NCBI RefSeq assembly: GCF_030287405.1
Contig: NZ_JASVVV010000008.1
Location: 1-64,000 of the forward strand
DNA from: Halalkalicoccus sp. NIPERK01
GTDB taxonomy: Archaea > Halobacteriota > Halobacteria > Halobacteriales > Halalkalicoccaceae
DNA length: 64,000 bases
Reading direction: 5' to 3'
This document shows, piece after piece, positions 16,413-25,175 of this stretch. Position numbers and translations under genes: made by a program. Position 1 is the stretch's first letter. Each line of letters starts with the position of its first letter. The notes below the pieces were generated by a model that was not told where the DNA came from, made no database searches, and saw only the letters and a list, made by a program, of their open reading frames with translations.

Positions 16413-16805
16413 CTACAGGTCGGGAAACTCCCGTTGGTACGCCGTCCCCTCGAGGCGATCCTCCCGAAGCGGCCAGAAGGCCAGAAGCGTTGCGGTCTCT
16501 CCCTCGACTGCTCGCGAGGTGTGAGGGATCTCGGGAGGGATCGCCAACGTGTCGTAGGGTTCGAGTTCGACCCGCTCGCCGTCGACGAGGAAGTCGAGGC
16601 GTCCCTCGACGAGCATGTTCATCTGTTCGTACGGGTGCGTGTGGGGCTCGCCATCCGGCTTTTCGGGACCGATCCGGGAGAAGCCGAGCATCTGATCGAT
16701 ACCGCGAAAGACGACCTGTTCGAAGCCCGGTTCCTCGCGATACGGCGCGATCTCCCGCAGATCGTATACGGCCGGAATCGCGGACGGGTCGTAGTCGCGT
16801 GGCAT
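16413..16805 (-). CDS. Cupin-domain protein
   Basis: A 130-residue single-domain beta-barrel. The first cupin motif is seen as EPHTHPYEQMNMLVEGRLDF, holding the His-His-Glu metal ligands. The second is LAIPPEIPHTSRAV, holding the last His. These bind a divalent metal, usually Mn, Fe or Zn. The substrate is unknown. Such small cupins may be sugar isomerases, dioxygenases or sensors. It is monocistronic and convergent with the aRF1-like gene. Confidence 0.88.
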   Translation of the reverse strand: MPRDYDPSAIPAVYDLREIAPYREEPGFEQVVFRGIDQMLGFSRIGPEKPDGEPHTHPYEQMNMLVEGRLDFLVDGERVELEPYDTLAIPPEIPHTSRAVEGETATLLAFWPLREDRLEGTAYQREFPDL

Positions 16806-16918
16806 GTGAGTACCTTCCGCGTGCGCCAGATAAACGTGCCCGTTCCGTCCGCGGGCACCGGGACGAACGGCCGGACGGGAACGCCCCTACTGTCCCGTTT
16901 CGTCCGTTTCGGACGGGA

Positions 16919-17779
16919 TCAGTTCAGCGCGTCCTCGAGCCGGTCGATCAGTTCGGTCGAGCCGACGTGGACCGGGACGCGGTCGTGGAGGGCGTCGGGT
17001 TCGACCTCCAGAAGCGAGCGCTCCCCGTCCGAGGAGCGCCCGCCGGCGGTCTCGACGATGTACCCCACTGGATTGCCCTCGAACTGGAGGCGGAGTTTGC
17101 CCTCCGGGGCGGACTCGAGCGCGGGATACGCGAAGACCCCGCCGTAGGTCAGCACCTGGTTGACGTCGCCGATCATCGATCCTCCATACCTGAGTCTGAG
17201 GCTCTCGTCGCACTCTATCTCGCGGGCGTACTCGTCGAAGGAGTCGATCCAGTCCGGTACTCGGCCGCCGAAGCCGTAGACCGAGGGCTCGTCGGGTAGC
17301 GTGAGGTCCTCGCGGACCGCCTCCCGCTCGCCGTCGGTCACGACGTACTCGGTGACCTCGCCGTCTGCGGCGGCCGCCATCGTCGTGATCGGGCCGTAGA
17401 GCACGTAGGCGGCCCCAACCAGTTCGTGCCCGGCGGCGGGCATCGGGGCGTCGTAGATCCCGACGATGGTGCCCATCGTGTTGTTGGGCTTGAGGTTCGA
17501 GGAGCCGTCCAGCGGGTCGACCGCGATCGAGAGGCCCTCGCCCGTATCCACGGCCTCCGCGGTCTCCTCGCTCGCGTACTGGCCGACCCCGTCGATCGCG
17601 CCGAGGCGCCCCTCCAAGAGGTCGTCGGCGTAGTCGTCGGCCGCGAGTCGCAGTTCGCCGCTGGGGTTCTTTCCGGCGGTCTCGGTCCGCCGACCGGGGA
17701 GGGCGGCGCGGATCTCGGGTGCGGTGCGGGCGACCGTCTCGAAGACCTCCTCGACGACGTTCGAGCGATCACGATCCAT
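16919..17779 (-). CDS. fbp: Fructose-1,6-bisphosphatase, class I
   Basis: Hydrolyses fructose-1,6-bisphosphate to fructose-6-phosphate, the committed step of gluconeogenesis. The 286-residue chain shows the metal-binding pair EE at 71-72, the signature DPLDGSSN at 88-95, and the substrate-binding segment RYGGSMIGDVNQVL. Its ATG overlaps the stop of the upstream aldolase gene by one base (TGATG), so the two are translationally coupled and probably act in sequence. The operon promoter lies before the aldolase. Larger frames upstream of this ATG only retrace the aldolase gene. Confidence 0.93.
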   Translation of the reverse strand: MDRDRSNVVEEVFETVARTAPEIRAALPGRRTETAGKNPSGELRLAADDYADDLLEGRLGAIDGVGQYASEETAEAVDTGEGLSIAVDPLDGSSNLKPNNTMGTIVGIYDAPMPAAGHELVGAAYVLYGPITTMAAAADGEVTEYVVTDGEREAVREDLTLPDEPSVYGFGGRVPDWIDSFDEYAREIECDESLRLRYGGSMIGDVNQVLTYGGVFAYPALESAPEGKLRLQFEGNPVGYIVETAGGRSSDGERSLLEVEPDALHDRVPVHVGSTELIDRLEDALN

Positions 17780-18594
17780 CAGTCGTCGGAGGGGGCGGCC
17801 GCCTCGGTCGCCGCGAGCGCGTCGTCGGCGCTCGCGCCCTCGAAGATGACTTCTTCGAGCGCGTCGAGCAGCGCCGTGGGGTTCTCGCGCTGGAAGACGT
17901 TTCGCCCGACGGCGAGCCCCGAGGCCCCGGCGTTGATCGCGCTCTCGACGGTCTCGAGGAAGTCCCTGTCGCTCGCTTTCGACCCGCCGGACATCACGAC
18001 CTTCGTCTTGCCGGCCATCGCACAGGCGTTTTCCATCGCCTCGGACGACCCGGGGTACTTCACCTTCGTGATGTCCGCGCCGAGTTCGAGCCCCAGACGG
18101 GTGGCGTACGAGATCACGTCGGGCTTGGTGTCGTTCTTCAGTCCCTGTCCCCGCGGATACGACCACATGACGACCGCCATGTCCTCCTCGCGGGCGCTCT
18201 CCTGGACGTCGCGGAACTCCTCCGCCATCTCGACCTCGTGGTTCGAGCCCCCGTAGAGGGTGAAGCCGACCGCGTCCGCACCCAGTTCGGCGGCGTACTC
18301 GGGCGAGCAGTTCACCGCCGAGTCGTGTTCGCCCATCCAGAGGTTCGACGTGCCGTTGACCTTGAGCAGGAGGTTCACGTCATCGGCGTAGGAGGGGTAG
18401 TACGCCTCGGCGATCCCCTTCTGGACGGCGACCGCGGTGACCGCGTCGTGGGTAGCGACCTCGAAGATCCGCTCGGGGTCCATCGTCTCGGGGACGGGTT
18501 CGAAGTCCACGGGACCGTGCTCGAGACCGTGGTCGTAGGCGAGAATCAGTACCTTCCCATCGCGGACGATCGGGGAGTCGGAAAGCGGGAGCAT
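17779..18594 (-). CDS. Class I fructose-bisphosphate aldolase, archaeal (DhnA/FbaB) type
   Basis: Joins dihydroxyacetone phosphate and glyceraldehyde-3-phosphate, or cleaves the bisphosphate. It is 271 residues long. The active-site pattern is visible: LAYDHGLEHGP near the N-terminus, the likely Schiff-base lysine in ADITKVKYPG, and the phosphate loop MSGGSKASD with GLAVGRNVFQ. This is the archaeal-type family, which also includes 2-amino-4,5-dihydroxy-6-oxo-heptanoate synthases, but pairing with fructose bisphosphatase favours the gluconeogenic role. A good leaderless promoter precedes it. Confidence 0.9.
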   Translation of the reverse strand: MLPLSDSPIVRDGKVLILAYDHGLEHGPVDFEPVPETMDPERIFEVATHDAVTAVAVQKGIAEAYYPSYADDVNLLLKVNGTSNLWMGEHDSAVNCSPEYAAELGADAVGFTLYGGSNHEVEMAEEFRDVQESAREEDMAVVMWSYPRGQGLKNDTKPDVISYATRLGLELGADITKVKYPGSSEAMENACAMAGKTKVVMSGGSKASDRDFLETVESAINAGASGLAVGRNVFQRENPTALLDALEEVIFEGASADDALAATEAAAPSDD

Positions 18595-18616
18595 TCGTGT
18601 GGGAATCCGGCGACCT

Positions 18617-18626
18617 ACTATAAGAA
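18617..18626 (-). promoter_or_regulatory. TATA box of the aldolase-bisphosphatase operon
   Basis: On the minus strand the box reads ttcttatagt and is centred 27 nt before the aldolase ATG at 18594, indicating a leaderless transcript for the two-gene operon. Confidence 0.6.
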
Positions 18627-18768
18627 ACTACTGCCCGTCGTCCGTCAGCGATACGGGGGGTAGCGGCCCGCTAACGAACGATTCCGGCGAATTCGGGACG
18701 GGGAACTAACTCCGAAGATAGTAAACCCCGTCCGGCACGCTTAGGACCTCCCCGGGTGAAGCGATCCC

Positions 18769-19626
18769 ATGACCATCGAATCGGTCGAGCGGATCGGCGT
18801 GGTCGGTGCGGGAACCATGGGCAACGGCATCGCACAGGTCTGTGCGCTCAACGGCTACGAGGTCGTGATGCGCGACATCGAGACGGAGTTCGTCGAGAAC
18901 GGTCTGGAGGCGATCGACGACAGTCTGGAGCGGTTCGTCTCGAAGAATCGACTGAGCGAGGAGGAAGCCGAGAGTGCTAAAGAACGGATCACCGGCACGA
19001 CCGACCTCGACGACCTCGACGACTGTGACCTCGTGATCGAGGCCGCCGTCGAGAAGATGGACATCAAACAAGAGATCTTCGCCGACCTCGAGGCGATCAC
19101 GGACGAGGACGTGATCCTCGCGACCAACACGAGCACGCTCTCCATTACGACGATCGCGAGCGCGACGGATCGGGAGGATCGGGTGATCGGGCTTCACTTC
19201 ATGAACCCGGTGCCGATCATGGAGGGCGTCGAGGTGGTCGTCGGCGAGAAGACGGGCGAGGAGACGGTCGAAACCGCCCACGCGCTCGCCGAGGACCTCG
19301 GCAAGACCACCTGGGAATCCGACGACAAACCCGGCTTCGTCACCAACCGGATCCTGATGCCGTGGATCAACGAGGGCATCCGGGCGTACGACGAGGGCGT
19401 CGCCTCGAAGGAGGACGTCGACCGCGGGATGGAACTCGGGACGAACGTCCCGATGGGGCCGCTGACGCTCGCGGACCACATCGGACTCGACATCTGTCTC
19501 GACGCCAGCGAGACGCTCTACGAGGAACTCGGCGACCGGTACAAACCCGCCTACCTCCTGAAGCGGAAGGTCGACGCGGGCGATCTCGGCAAGAAGACGG
19601 GCAGGGGCTTCTACGAGTACGAGTGA
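18769..19626 (+). CDS. 3-hydroxyacyl-CoA dehydrogenase (HBD type)
   Basis: Oxidises (S)-3-hydroxyacyl-CoA to 3-oxoacyl-CoA with NAD in beta-oxidation. At 285 residues it is a free-standing enzyme without a hydratase fusion. The Rossmann motif is VVGAGTMGNGIAQ, the catalytic His and Glu are in GLHFMNPVPIMEGVEVV, and the C-terminal domain shows KPGFVTNRI, GPLTLADHIGLD and KKTGRGFYEY. The last bases overlap the start of the next small gene (GTGA). Other steps of the pathway are encoded at 21359, 24009 and 48570. Confidence 0.94.
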   Translation: MTIESVERIGVVGAGTMGNGIAQVCALNGYEVVMRDIETEFVENGLEAIDDSLERFVSKNRLSEEEAESAKERITGTTDLDDLDDCDLVIEAAVEKMDIKQEIFADLEAITDEDVILATNTSTLSITTIASATDREDRVIGLHFMNPVPIMEGVEVVVGEKTGEETVETAHALAEDLGKTTWESDDKPGFVTNRILMPWINEGIRAYDEGVASKEDVDRGMELGTNVPMGPLTLADHIGLDICLDASETLYEELGDRYKPAYLLKRKVDAGDLGKKTGRGFYEYE

Positions 19627-19904
19627 GCGACGACGAACCGAGCGAACGCGACCTCGCCGGGGCGCTGTACCGGGAACTCGAAGCGACCGAGGGCCTCCCG
19701 ATCGATCCCGTGGCCAACCGGTGGCTCGGCGAGGCGCAGGCGGTCGCCCGGGAGATCCGAGGTGACGTCTCCCCCGAGGTGCGCCGCGAGGGGGCGACGG
19801 ACGTCGTTCGACTGTTGGAATCGATCGAGGAGACGGACGACGAACGGGCGGACGAACGCGTCGAGCGGGCGCTCGCGCTGGCGGAACGGTTCGCTCAGGC
19901 CTGA
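19623..19904 (+). CDS. Small acidic protein of unknown function, coupled to the 3-hydroxyacyl-CoA dehydrogenase
   Basis: A 93-residue, mostly helical, acidic protein starting at GTG 19623, which overlaps the dehydrogenase stop codon by 4 bp. It contains DLAGALYRELEATEGLPIDP and ANRWLGEAQAVAREIRGDVS, with later heptad-like VVRLLESI. No family is recognised. Tight coupling suggests an accessory function or simple cotranscription. Its 3' end overlaps the convergent synthase gene by 10 bp. Confidence 0.7.
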   Translation: MSDDEPSERDLAGALYRELEATEGLPIDPVANRWLGEAQAVAREIRGDVSPEVRREGATDVVRLLESIEETDDERADERVERALALAERFAQA

Positions 19905-20992
19905 TGGAACGGCCGTTCGGCGACCGTCGTGCGGAGGTCGCCGACGGCGGCCCGATCGGACTCGCCGAGCATCCGGGTGACGATCGCGCTGACCTCGCTT
20001 CGCGAGACCTTCACGCCCCGCTCGGAGAGGGCGTCCTCCGGCCGGGCGGAGAGTTCGCGTAGGGTGCCGACCGCGAGCAGGTAGGGGATCGCCCACGCGG
20101 CCAACCGGTTGCCCTCGACCTCGGGGAGGGTCTCGAGGTAGCGCTGGGCGTCGTCGAGGAAGGTCCGTGCGTGGTCCGCGGTTCGTCTCACGACCGCCTT
20201 CGATCCGTCCGCGTGCTCCTCGGCGAGCACGCGCTCCTGCGGGACGCCCTCCGCGTCGAGCCACGCCGCCGGCAGGTAGACGTTGTCCTCCTCGCGGTAG
20301 TCGTCGTAGACGTCCTTCGAGATGTTCACCAGTTGGAGCAGGAGTCCGAACGATTCGGCGGTGTCGTAGAGGGTTCGCTCGACGGAGCGATCGACCCGCT
20401 CGACGCTCTCGGCGTCCCCGGGGGGGCCCGTGTTTCGACAGATGAGGTTGGTGATGAGGACGCCCACGGTGCCCGCGGCGTAGTAACAGTACTCCTCGAG
20501 TTCCTCGCGTGTCGCGATCCTGAGCCCCCCGTGATCCGCGTAGCGCTCGACGAACAGCGCCATCCCCGAGACGAGTTCGAGGACGGGCGGCCGGATCGCC
20601 TCCGTGACCGATTCGGGCTGGCGCTCGAAGGTCCGGACGACGCGGGGCGCCTGGGAGACCACCGTCCAGTCCGCGGTGCGCTCGCCGTCGTCGGGGATCC
20701 ACCCGGAGACCGCCTCGGTGAACGACTCGACCCCCGTCGGGTCCGTCGGATCGAGGACGGCGTGGTAGGTCCGAAGCAGCGTCGCCTGCGTCTCCGGCGG
20801 GATGTGACGGGCGTCCTCGACGGTGTCGGCGATCCGACAGAGGAGGTAGCCCACGCAGATGTACGACGACATGGGCTCCTCTAGCACGTCGATCGTCAGC
20901 GCGAACGTCCGTGAGACGCCGTCTACCGCCTCGTGACACCATTCGAGGTCGGCGGTCGCCTCTGGCAACGAACTCGGGGAGGATCCAGACAT
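19895..20992 (-). CDS. Squalene/phytoene synthase family prenyltransferase
   Basis: Condenses two C15 or C20 prenyl diphosphates head to head, giving squalene or phytoene. At 365 residues it is full length. The first Asp-rich motif DTVED is at 56-60, preceded by YLLCRIA. The second Asp-rich motif is seen in LVNISKDVYDDYREEDNVYLP. YYAAGTVGVLITNLI lies between them. The overall pattern looks more like squalene-type than carotenoid-type enzymes, but this is a judgement from memory. It probably supplies membrane isoprenoids. It stands alone on the minus strand. Confidence 0.9.
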   Translation of the reverse strand: MSGSSPSSLPEATADLEWCHEAVDGVSRTFALTIDVLEEPMSSYICVGYLLCRIADTVEDARHIPPETQATLLRTYHAVLDPTDPTGVESFTEAVSGWIPDDGERTADWTVVSQAPRVVRTFERQPESVTEAIRPPVLELVSGMALFVERYADHGGLRIATREELEEYCYYAAGTVGVLITNLICRNTGPPGDAESVERVDRSVERTLYDTAESFGLLLQLVNISKDVYDDYREEDNVYLPAAWLDAEGVPQERVLAEEHADGSKAVVRRTADHARTFLDDAQRYLETLPEVEGNRLAAWAIPYLLAVGTLRELSARPEDALSERGVKVSRSEVSAIVTRMLGESDRAAVGDLRTTVAERPFHQA

Positions 20993-21090
20993 AGCCGTTG
21001 TCCGTCCTATGGGTCGGAGACAAAAAAACCCACAGGACCCGGCGTGAGCCGTCAGAACCTTTAGGACTGTCCCCTCCCAGAGGACAGGAT

Positions 21091-21333
21091 ATGGGATTCA
21101 AACGGCTGCTCGGTCTCGGATCGAAGCGCCTGCGCGCGCTCACCATCCTCGCCGCGGCGGGAAAGGCCCTCCGCAAGGGTCGCCCCCTCCGAGGGGCCGG
21201 ACTGATGGTGGTCGCGGCGCTCGCGTGGAAGTACTTCCTCGTCGCGATGGTCGCGGAGGCCCTGCTGGGTGCGCTCCGGGGGGACGACTCGAAGGACGAT
21301 CCCGACGCCCCCTCGTCCGAACCCGAAACATAA
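21091..21333 (+). CDS. Small membrane-associated protein
   Basis: An 80-residue protein with a basic N-terminus (MGFKRLLGLGSKRLRAL), a hydrophobic stretch at about residues 39-62 (LMVVAALAWKYFLVAMVAEA) and an acidic tail. One membrane helix is likely. No function can be assigned. It starts 25 bp before the acyl-CoA dehydrogenase gene's leader region and shares its strand. Confidence 0.6.
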   Translation: MGFKRLLGLGSKRLRALTILAAAGKALRKGRPLRGAGLMVVAALAWKYFLVAMVAEALLGALRGDDSKDDPDAPSSEPET

Positions 21334-21358
21334 AGCATCGACCGGGAGGATTCGAAGT

Positions 21359-22501
21359 ATGGACTTCAGCCTCTCCCCCGAACAGAAGCAGATCCGCGAG
21401 ATGGTCGCGGAGTTCGTCGACGAGGAGATCGAACCCCGAGCGAGCGAGATCGACGAAACCGACGAGTTCCCCCACGACCTCGTGCGCGAGATGGGCGAAC
21501 TCGGCCTGATGGGGATGCCGTTTCCCGAGGAGTACGGCGGCGCGGGCCTCGACTACCACTCGTACGCGATCGGCCTCGCGGAGATCTCGCGGGGGTCGGG
21601 CGGCCTCGGAACGGTCGTCGCCGCCCACACCTCGCTCGCGGGCAACATGCTCTACGAGTTCGGCAGCGAGGAACAGAAGGAGACGTACCTAGCGCCGCTC
21701 GCCGAGGGGCGGGAGGTGGGCGCGTTCGCGCTCTCGGAGGCCGGCGCGGGCAGCGACGTGCCCGCGATGGAGACGCGCGCGCAAAAGGAGGGCGACGAGT
21801 ACGTCGTCGACGGCGGGAAGCTCTGGATCTCGAACGGGTCGGTGGCCGAAACGATCACGCTGTTCGCGAAGACGGATCCCGACGCCGGAAACGGGGGGAT
21901 CTCCTCGTTCATCGTCCGGCCCGAGGAGGACGAGGGCTTTTTCGTCGAGGGAACGGAGCACAAACTCGGCGACAAGGGCTGTCCGACCGCCGAACTCCGA
22001 TTCGACGGGATGCGACTCCCCGAAACCCGCCGGATCGGCGAGGAGGGCGAGGGGTTCGTGCAGGCGCTGAAGACCCTGAACGGCGGACGCATCACCATCG
22101 CCGCCCGCGGGGTCGGCCTGGCGCAGGCCGCGCTGGACGACGCACGCGAGTACGCGAACGAGCGCGAGCAGTTCGGCCAGCCGATAGGGGAGTTCCAGAC
22201 GATCAAACACAAGCTGGCGGACATGGACACCAAGTTGAGCGCCGCCCGCCTGCTCATGCATCAGGCGGCGGATCGGAAGATCCGCGGCGAGGACTTCATC
22301 AAGGAGGCCGCACAGGCGAAGCTCTATTCGAGCGAAATAAGCAGGGAGGTCGCGAACGAGGCGATCCAGATCCACGGCGGGTACGGCTACACCACCGATT
22401 TCGACGTCGAGCGCTACTACCGCGACGCCAAACTCAACGAGATCTACGAGGGCACCAGCGAGATCCTCAGGAACACGATCGGCGACAAGGTGCTGGACTG
22501 A
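21359..22501 (+). CDS. Acyl-CoA dehydrogenase
   Basis: FAD flavoprotein that makes trans-2-enoyl-CoA in the first step of beta-oxidation. The 380-residue chain has the three domains in order: N-terminal helices, the beta domain with FALSEAGAGSDVPA and DGGKLWISNG, and C-terminal helices with REQFGQPIGEFQ, QIHGGYGYT and NEIYEGTSEI. The last holds the canonical catalytic Glu. Compare the paralog at 51375, which lacks this Glu. Its stop TGA at 22499-22501 is the first triplet of repeat copy 2. Confidence 0.95.
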   Translation: MDFSLSPEQKQIREMVAEFVDEEIEPRASEIDETDEFPHDLVREMGELGLMGMPFPEEYGGAGLDYHSYAIGLAEISRGSGGLGTVVAAHTSLAGNMLYEFGSEEQKETYLAPLAEGREVGAFALSEAGAGSDVPAMETRAQKEGDEYVVDGGKLWISNGSVAETITLFAKTDPDAGNGGISSFIVRPEEDEGFFVEGTEHKLGDKGCPTAELRFDGMRLPETRRIGEEGEGFVQALKTLNGGRITIAARGVGLAQAALDDAREYANEREQFGQPIGEFQTIKHKLADMDTKLSAARLLMHQAADRKIRGEDFIKEAAQAKLYSSEISREVANEAIQIHGGYGYTTDFDVERYYRDAKLNEIYEGTSEILRNTIGDKVLD

Positions 22502-22610
22502 TAGGGTCGTTCGTCACTGTTTTCAGCCACCCTCAGCAGCGGCGGGTTTCGCGGGGCGAAACGGACGATGGAGCATCGATGCCGGGAGAGAAGTACGAAC
22601 GACCCCCTGA
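22499..22610. repeat. MITE-like repeat, copy 2
   Basis: A 112-bp unit matching copy 1 at 8301-8413. The ends are TGATAGGGTCGTTCGT (22499-22514) and ACGAACGACCCCCTGA (22595-22610). The internal GTTTCGC/GCGAAAC stem is kept with a loop one base shorter. The first TGA serves as the stop of the acyl-CoA dehydrogenase gene, and the element ends 7 bp before the stop of the convergent exporter gene. It has no coding capacity. Confidence 0.75.
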
Positions 22611-22616
22611 CTCGGC

Positions 22617-23612
22617 TCAGTCGCGACTCGTCGCCGAACGCTCGACGTTCGACCACCATCCTCGATCACGGATCGCGAGCAGGAGCTGTGAGACGACCGA
22701 AAGCAGGGGGAGTTCGAGCAGCGGGCCGATCACGAGCGCCAGCGGGATCAGCGGCTCGTCGGGAAACGCGACGACCGCGATCGCGAGCGCCGTCGGGGAG
22801 TTGCGCGAGAGGATCGTGCAGTCGAAACACGCGACCTCCTCGTAGGAGAACTCGAGGGCGCGCCCGATACCCAGTCCGAGGAGGAAGTTGACGACGTAGA
22901 AGGCGAGAACGGGCAGGGCGATCAGCGCGAGGACGCCCGGCTCCTCGAGGACGACCTCGCCCTGCGAGGCGAACATCGCGGCGATCGCCAGACAGAGAAA
23001 GAGGATCTGAATCGGGGCCAGCCGCGAGATCACGCGCCGGTCGAACCACTCCCTCCCTCGCGTTCGGATCGCTCCCCGCCGGGCGAGGGTCGCGGCGGCC
23101 AGCGGCACGACGAGCACGAGGAGGACGCTTTCGACCAACAGATCGAGCGGCAGCGAGACGAGCGCGCCGGCGAAGACGTAGAGATAGACGGGCAGGAGGA
23201 GGAGTTGGAGGACGAGGTTGTAGGGGAGGAGCGAGGTCGCGAGCGGGACGTCGCCGCCAGCGATGTCGGTGAAGACGAGATACCAGTCGGTACACGGCGT
23301 CACCATGAGCATGATCAGGCCGACCCAGAGCGCGGGCTGGTCCCGGAGGAAGAGCGCGCCCAGACCCACCGCCAGAAGCGGGTTCCAGACGAAGTTGACC
23401 GCGAGGCTCGTCCCGACGACCCGCCGGTTGCGAAACGCGTTCCGCAGGCTCGAGAGCGGTATTTGAGCGAACGCGCCGAACAGCATGGCCATCAGGAAGA
23501 CGAGTATGAGCGACTCGGCGAGCGCCGGCACGCCCGGAACCTGCCCGGCGGCGAGCCCCCCGAGGACGGCGAGGATCACGAGCACCGTCTGGTACTTCTC
23601 GAGGAGGTCCAT
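22617..23612 (-). CDS. ACR3-like arsenite / bile-acid:sodium-symporter family transporter
   Basis: A 331-residue membrane protein with about ten hydrophobic helices. Family landmarks are the segment MLMVTPCTDWYLVF in helix 4, whose Cys matches the essential cysteine of ACR3 arsenite exporters, and SYEEVACFDCTILSRNSPTALA in helix 9. This supports an arsenite exporter, but related proteins carry other anions or organic acids. No arsR, arsC or arsA is next to it. A short convergent gap containing repeat copy 2 follows. Confidence 0.8.
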   Translation of the reverse strand: MDLLEKYQTVLVILAVLGGLAAGQVPGVPALAESLILVFLMAMLFGAFAQIPLSSLRNAFRNRRVVGTSLAVNFVWNPLLAVGLGALFLRDQPALWVGLIMLMVTPCTDWYLVFTDIAGGDVPLATSLLPYNLVLQLLLLPVYLYVFAGALVSLPLDLLVESVLLVLVVPLAAATLARRGAIRTRGREWFDRRVISRLAPIQILFLCLAIAAMFASQGEVVLEEPGVLALIALPVLAFYVVNFLLGLGIGRALEFSYEEVACFDCTILSRNSPTALAIAVVAFPDEPLIPLALVIGPLLELPLLSVVSQLLLAIRDRGWWSNVERSATSRD

Positions 23613-23694
23613 CCGCCGGGTCTCGGGGCCGGGAGCGGATACCGGTTCGGATCCCGACCGACAGGTTCGCCTTCCCGACCCGCGAACGGGGGGT

Positions 23695-23952
23695 ATGGCC
23701 GAAACCGACGGGGTGACCGCCGAGTACCACGAGACCGACGCCGAGCGCGTCCTCGAACTCGAACGCGAGGGACGACTGGTCGAGATCGCGCAGAATCGCG
23801 AGGGCTACGCGATGCTCGCGGTTCGGGAGGGGGGCGACGAACTCGAACGGTACTACGGCTTCGACATGGCGCTGGATCACGCCGCAGAACTCCTGGAGAC
23901 CGACCCGAACGACCTCCCGGTTCCCGAGGCCGCGACGGACATGGGGATGTAG
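23695..23952 (+). CDS. Small acidic conserved protein
   Basis: An 85-residue acidic cytosolic protein with ERVLELEREGRLVEIAQNRE and a middle segment YYGFDMALDHAAELLE. It is predicted alpha plus beta and has no catalytic or metal motif. The start at 23695 is the Met nearest the divergent exporter gene. It looks like a genuine haloarchaeal small protein, of unknown role, and is upstream of the thiolase pair. Confidence 0.68.
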   Translation: MAETDGVTAEYHETDAERVLELEREGRLVEIAQNREGYAMLAVREGGDELERYYGFDMALDHAAELLETDPNDLPVPEAATDMGM

Positions 23953-24008
23953 GTCGAAGATCGGTGAGTTCCGGCAGTCCTATAGTCGTCCCTCGTCTAG
24001 GGGCGACG

Positions 24009-25175
24009 ATGACAGGTGTTCGAATCGCTGGCACGGGTCATACGCACTTCGGCCAGTTCCCCGAGCGGACCGGCCGGGATCTGTTCGCCGAGGCCAGCGG
24101 CGACGCGATCGAGACCGCGGGAGTAGAGCGTGGAGAGATCGAGGCGCTGTTCTACGGCAACTTCATGGGCGAACTCGCGGAGGACCAGGGCCACCAGGGC
24201 CCGCTGATGGTGGAGATGGCGGGGATCCGCGCGCCGGCCACGCGCTACGAGAGCGCGTGTGCATCGAGCGGGGTCGCGGTGCGGGAGGCGGTCAAGAACG
24301 TCCGCAACGGCGAGGCGGACGTCGTCCTCGTCGGCGGAACCGAGCGCATGACCAATCTCGGGACGGCGGGCGCGACGAAGGCGCTCTCGATCGCCGCCGA
24401 CGAACTGTTCGAGATCCGCGCGGGGATGAACTTCCCCGGCGCGTACGCGCTGATGGCACAGGCGTACTTCGCCGAGTACGGCGGCGACCGGGAGGACCTC
24501 GCCCACATCGCGGTGAAGAACCACGAGAACGCCCTCGAGAACGAACACGCCCAGTACCAGCGCGCGATCACCGTCGAGGACGTCCTGGAGGCGCCGCCCG
24601 TGGCCGAACCCCTCGGGCTGTACGACGCCTGCCCGATCACCGACGGCGCGAGCGCGATGGTGCTCGTCAGCGACGAGTTCGCGGAGCGCGAGGGGATCGA
24701 CGCGCCCGTCTCGATCACGGGCACCGGACAGGGAAGCGACCGGATGGCGCTCGCCGACCGCGAGTACCTCGCCCGGACGCCCGCCGCCACCGCGGCGGCC
24801 GAGGAGGCCTACGCCGACGCGGGGATCGGCCCCGAGGACGTCGAGGTCGCGGAGGTCCACGACTGCTTCACGATCGCGGAGGTGCTCGCGATCGAGTCGC
24901 TGGGCTTCTTCGAACACGGTGAGGGGATCGGCGCGGCCCGCGCGGGCGAGACGACGCGCGACGGGCGGATTCCGATCAACCTCTCGGGGGGCCTGAAGGC
25001 CAAGGGCCACCCGGTGGGTGCGACCGGCACGAGCCAGATCATCGAACTCGCGAACGTCCTCTCGGGCGAACACGTGAACAGCGACGCCGTCCCCGACGCG
25101 CGGATCGGCCTCGCGCACAACGCCGGCGGCACCGTCGCGAGCACGACCGTTCACGTTCTGGAGGTCCAGTCATGA
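24009..25175 (+). CDS. Thiolase-family acyl-CoA acetyltransferase
   Basis: A 388-residue thiolase of the archaeal/SCP2 group that makes or cleaves 3-oxoacyl-CoA. Visible elements are the nucleophilic Cys in YESACASSGVAV, VVLVGGTERMTNL, the His-containing VHDCFTIAE, NLSGGLKAKGHPVGATG with the second catalytic His, and the terminal HNAGGTVAST. It overlaps the DUF35 gene by 4 bp. That pairing is the archaeal arrangement in which a DUF35 zinc-ribbon protein bridges the thiolase to a partner enzyme, so a thiolase-DUF35 complex is likely. Confidence 0.92.
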   Translation: MTGVRIAGTGHTHFGQFPERTGRDLFAEASGDAIETAGVERGEIEALFYGNFMGELAEDQGHQGPLMVEMAGIRAPATRYESACASSGVAVREAVKNVRNGEADVVLVGGTERMTNLGTAGATKALSIAADELFEIRAGMNFPGAYALMAQAYFAEYGGDREDLAHIAVKNHENALENEHAQYQRAITVEDVLEAPPVAEPLGLYDACPITDGASAMVLVSDEFAEREGIDAPVSITGTGQGSDRMALADREYLARTPAATAAAEEAYADAGIGPEDVEVAEVHDCFTIAEVLAIESLGFFEHGEGIGAARAGETTRDGRIPINLSGGLKAKGHPVGATGTSQIIELANVLSGEHVNSDAVPDARIGLAHNAGGTVASTTVHVLEVQS

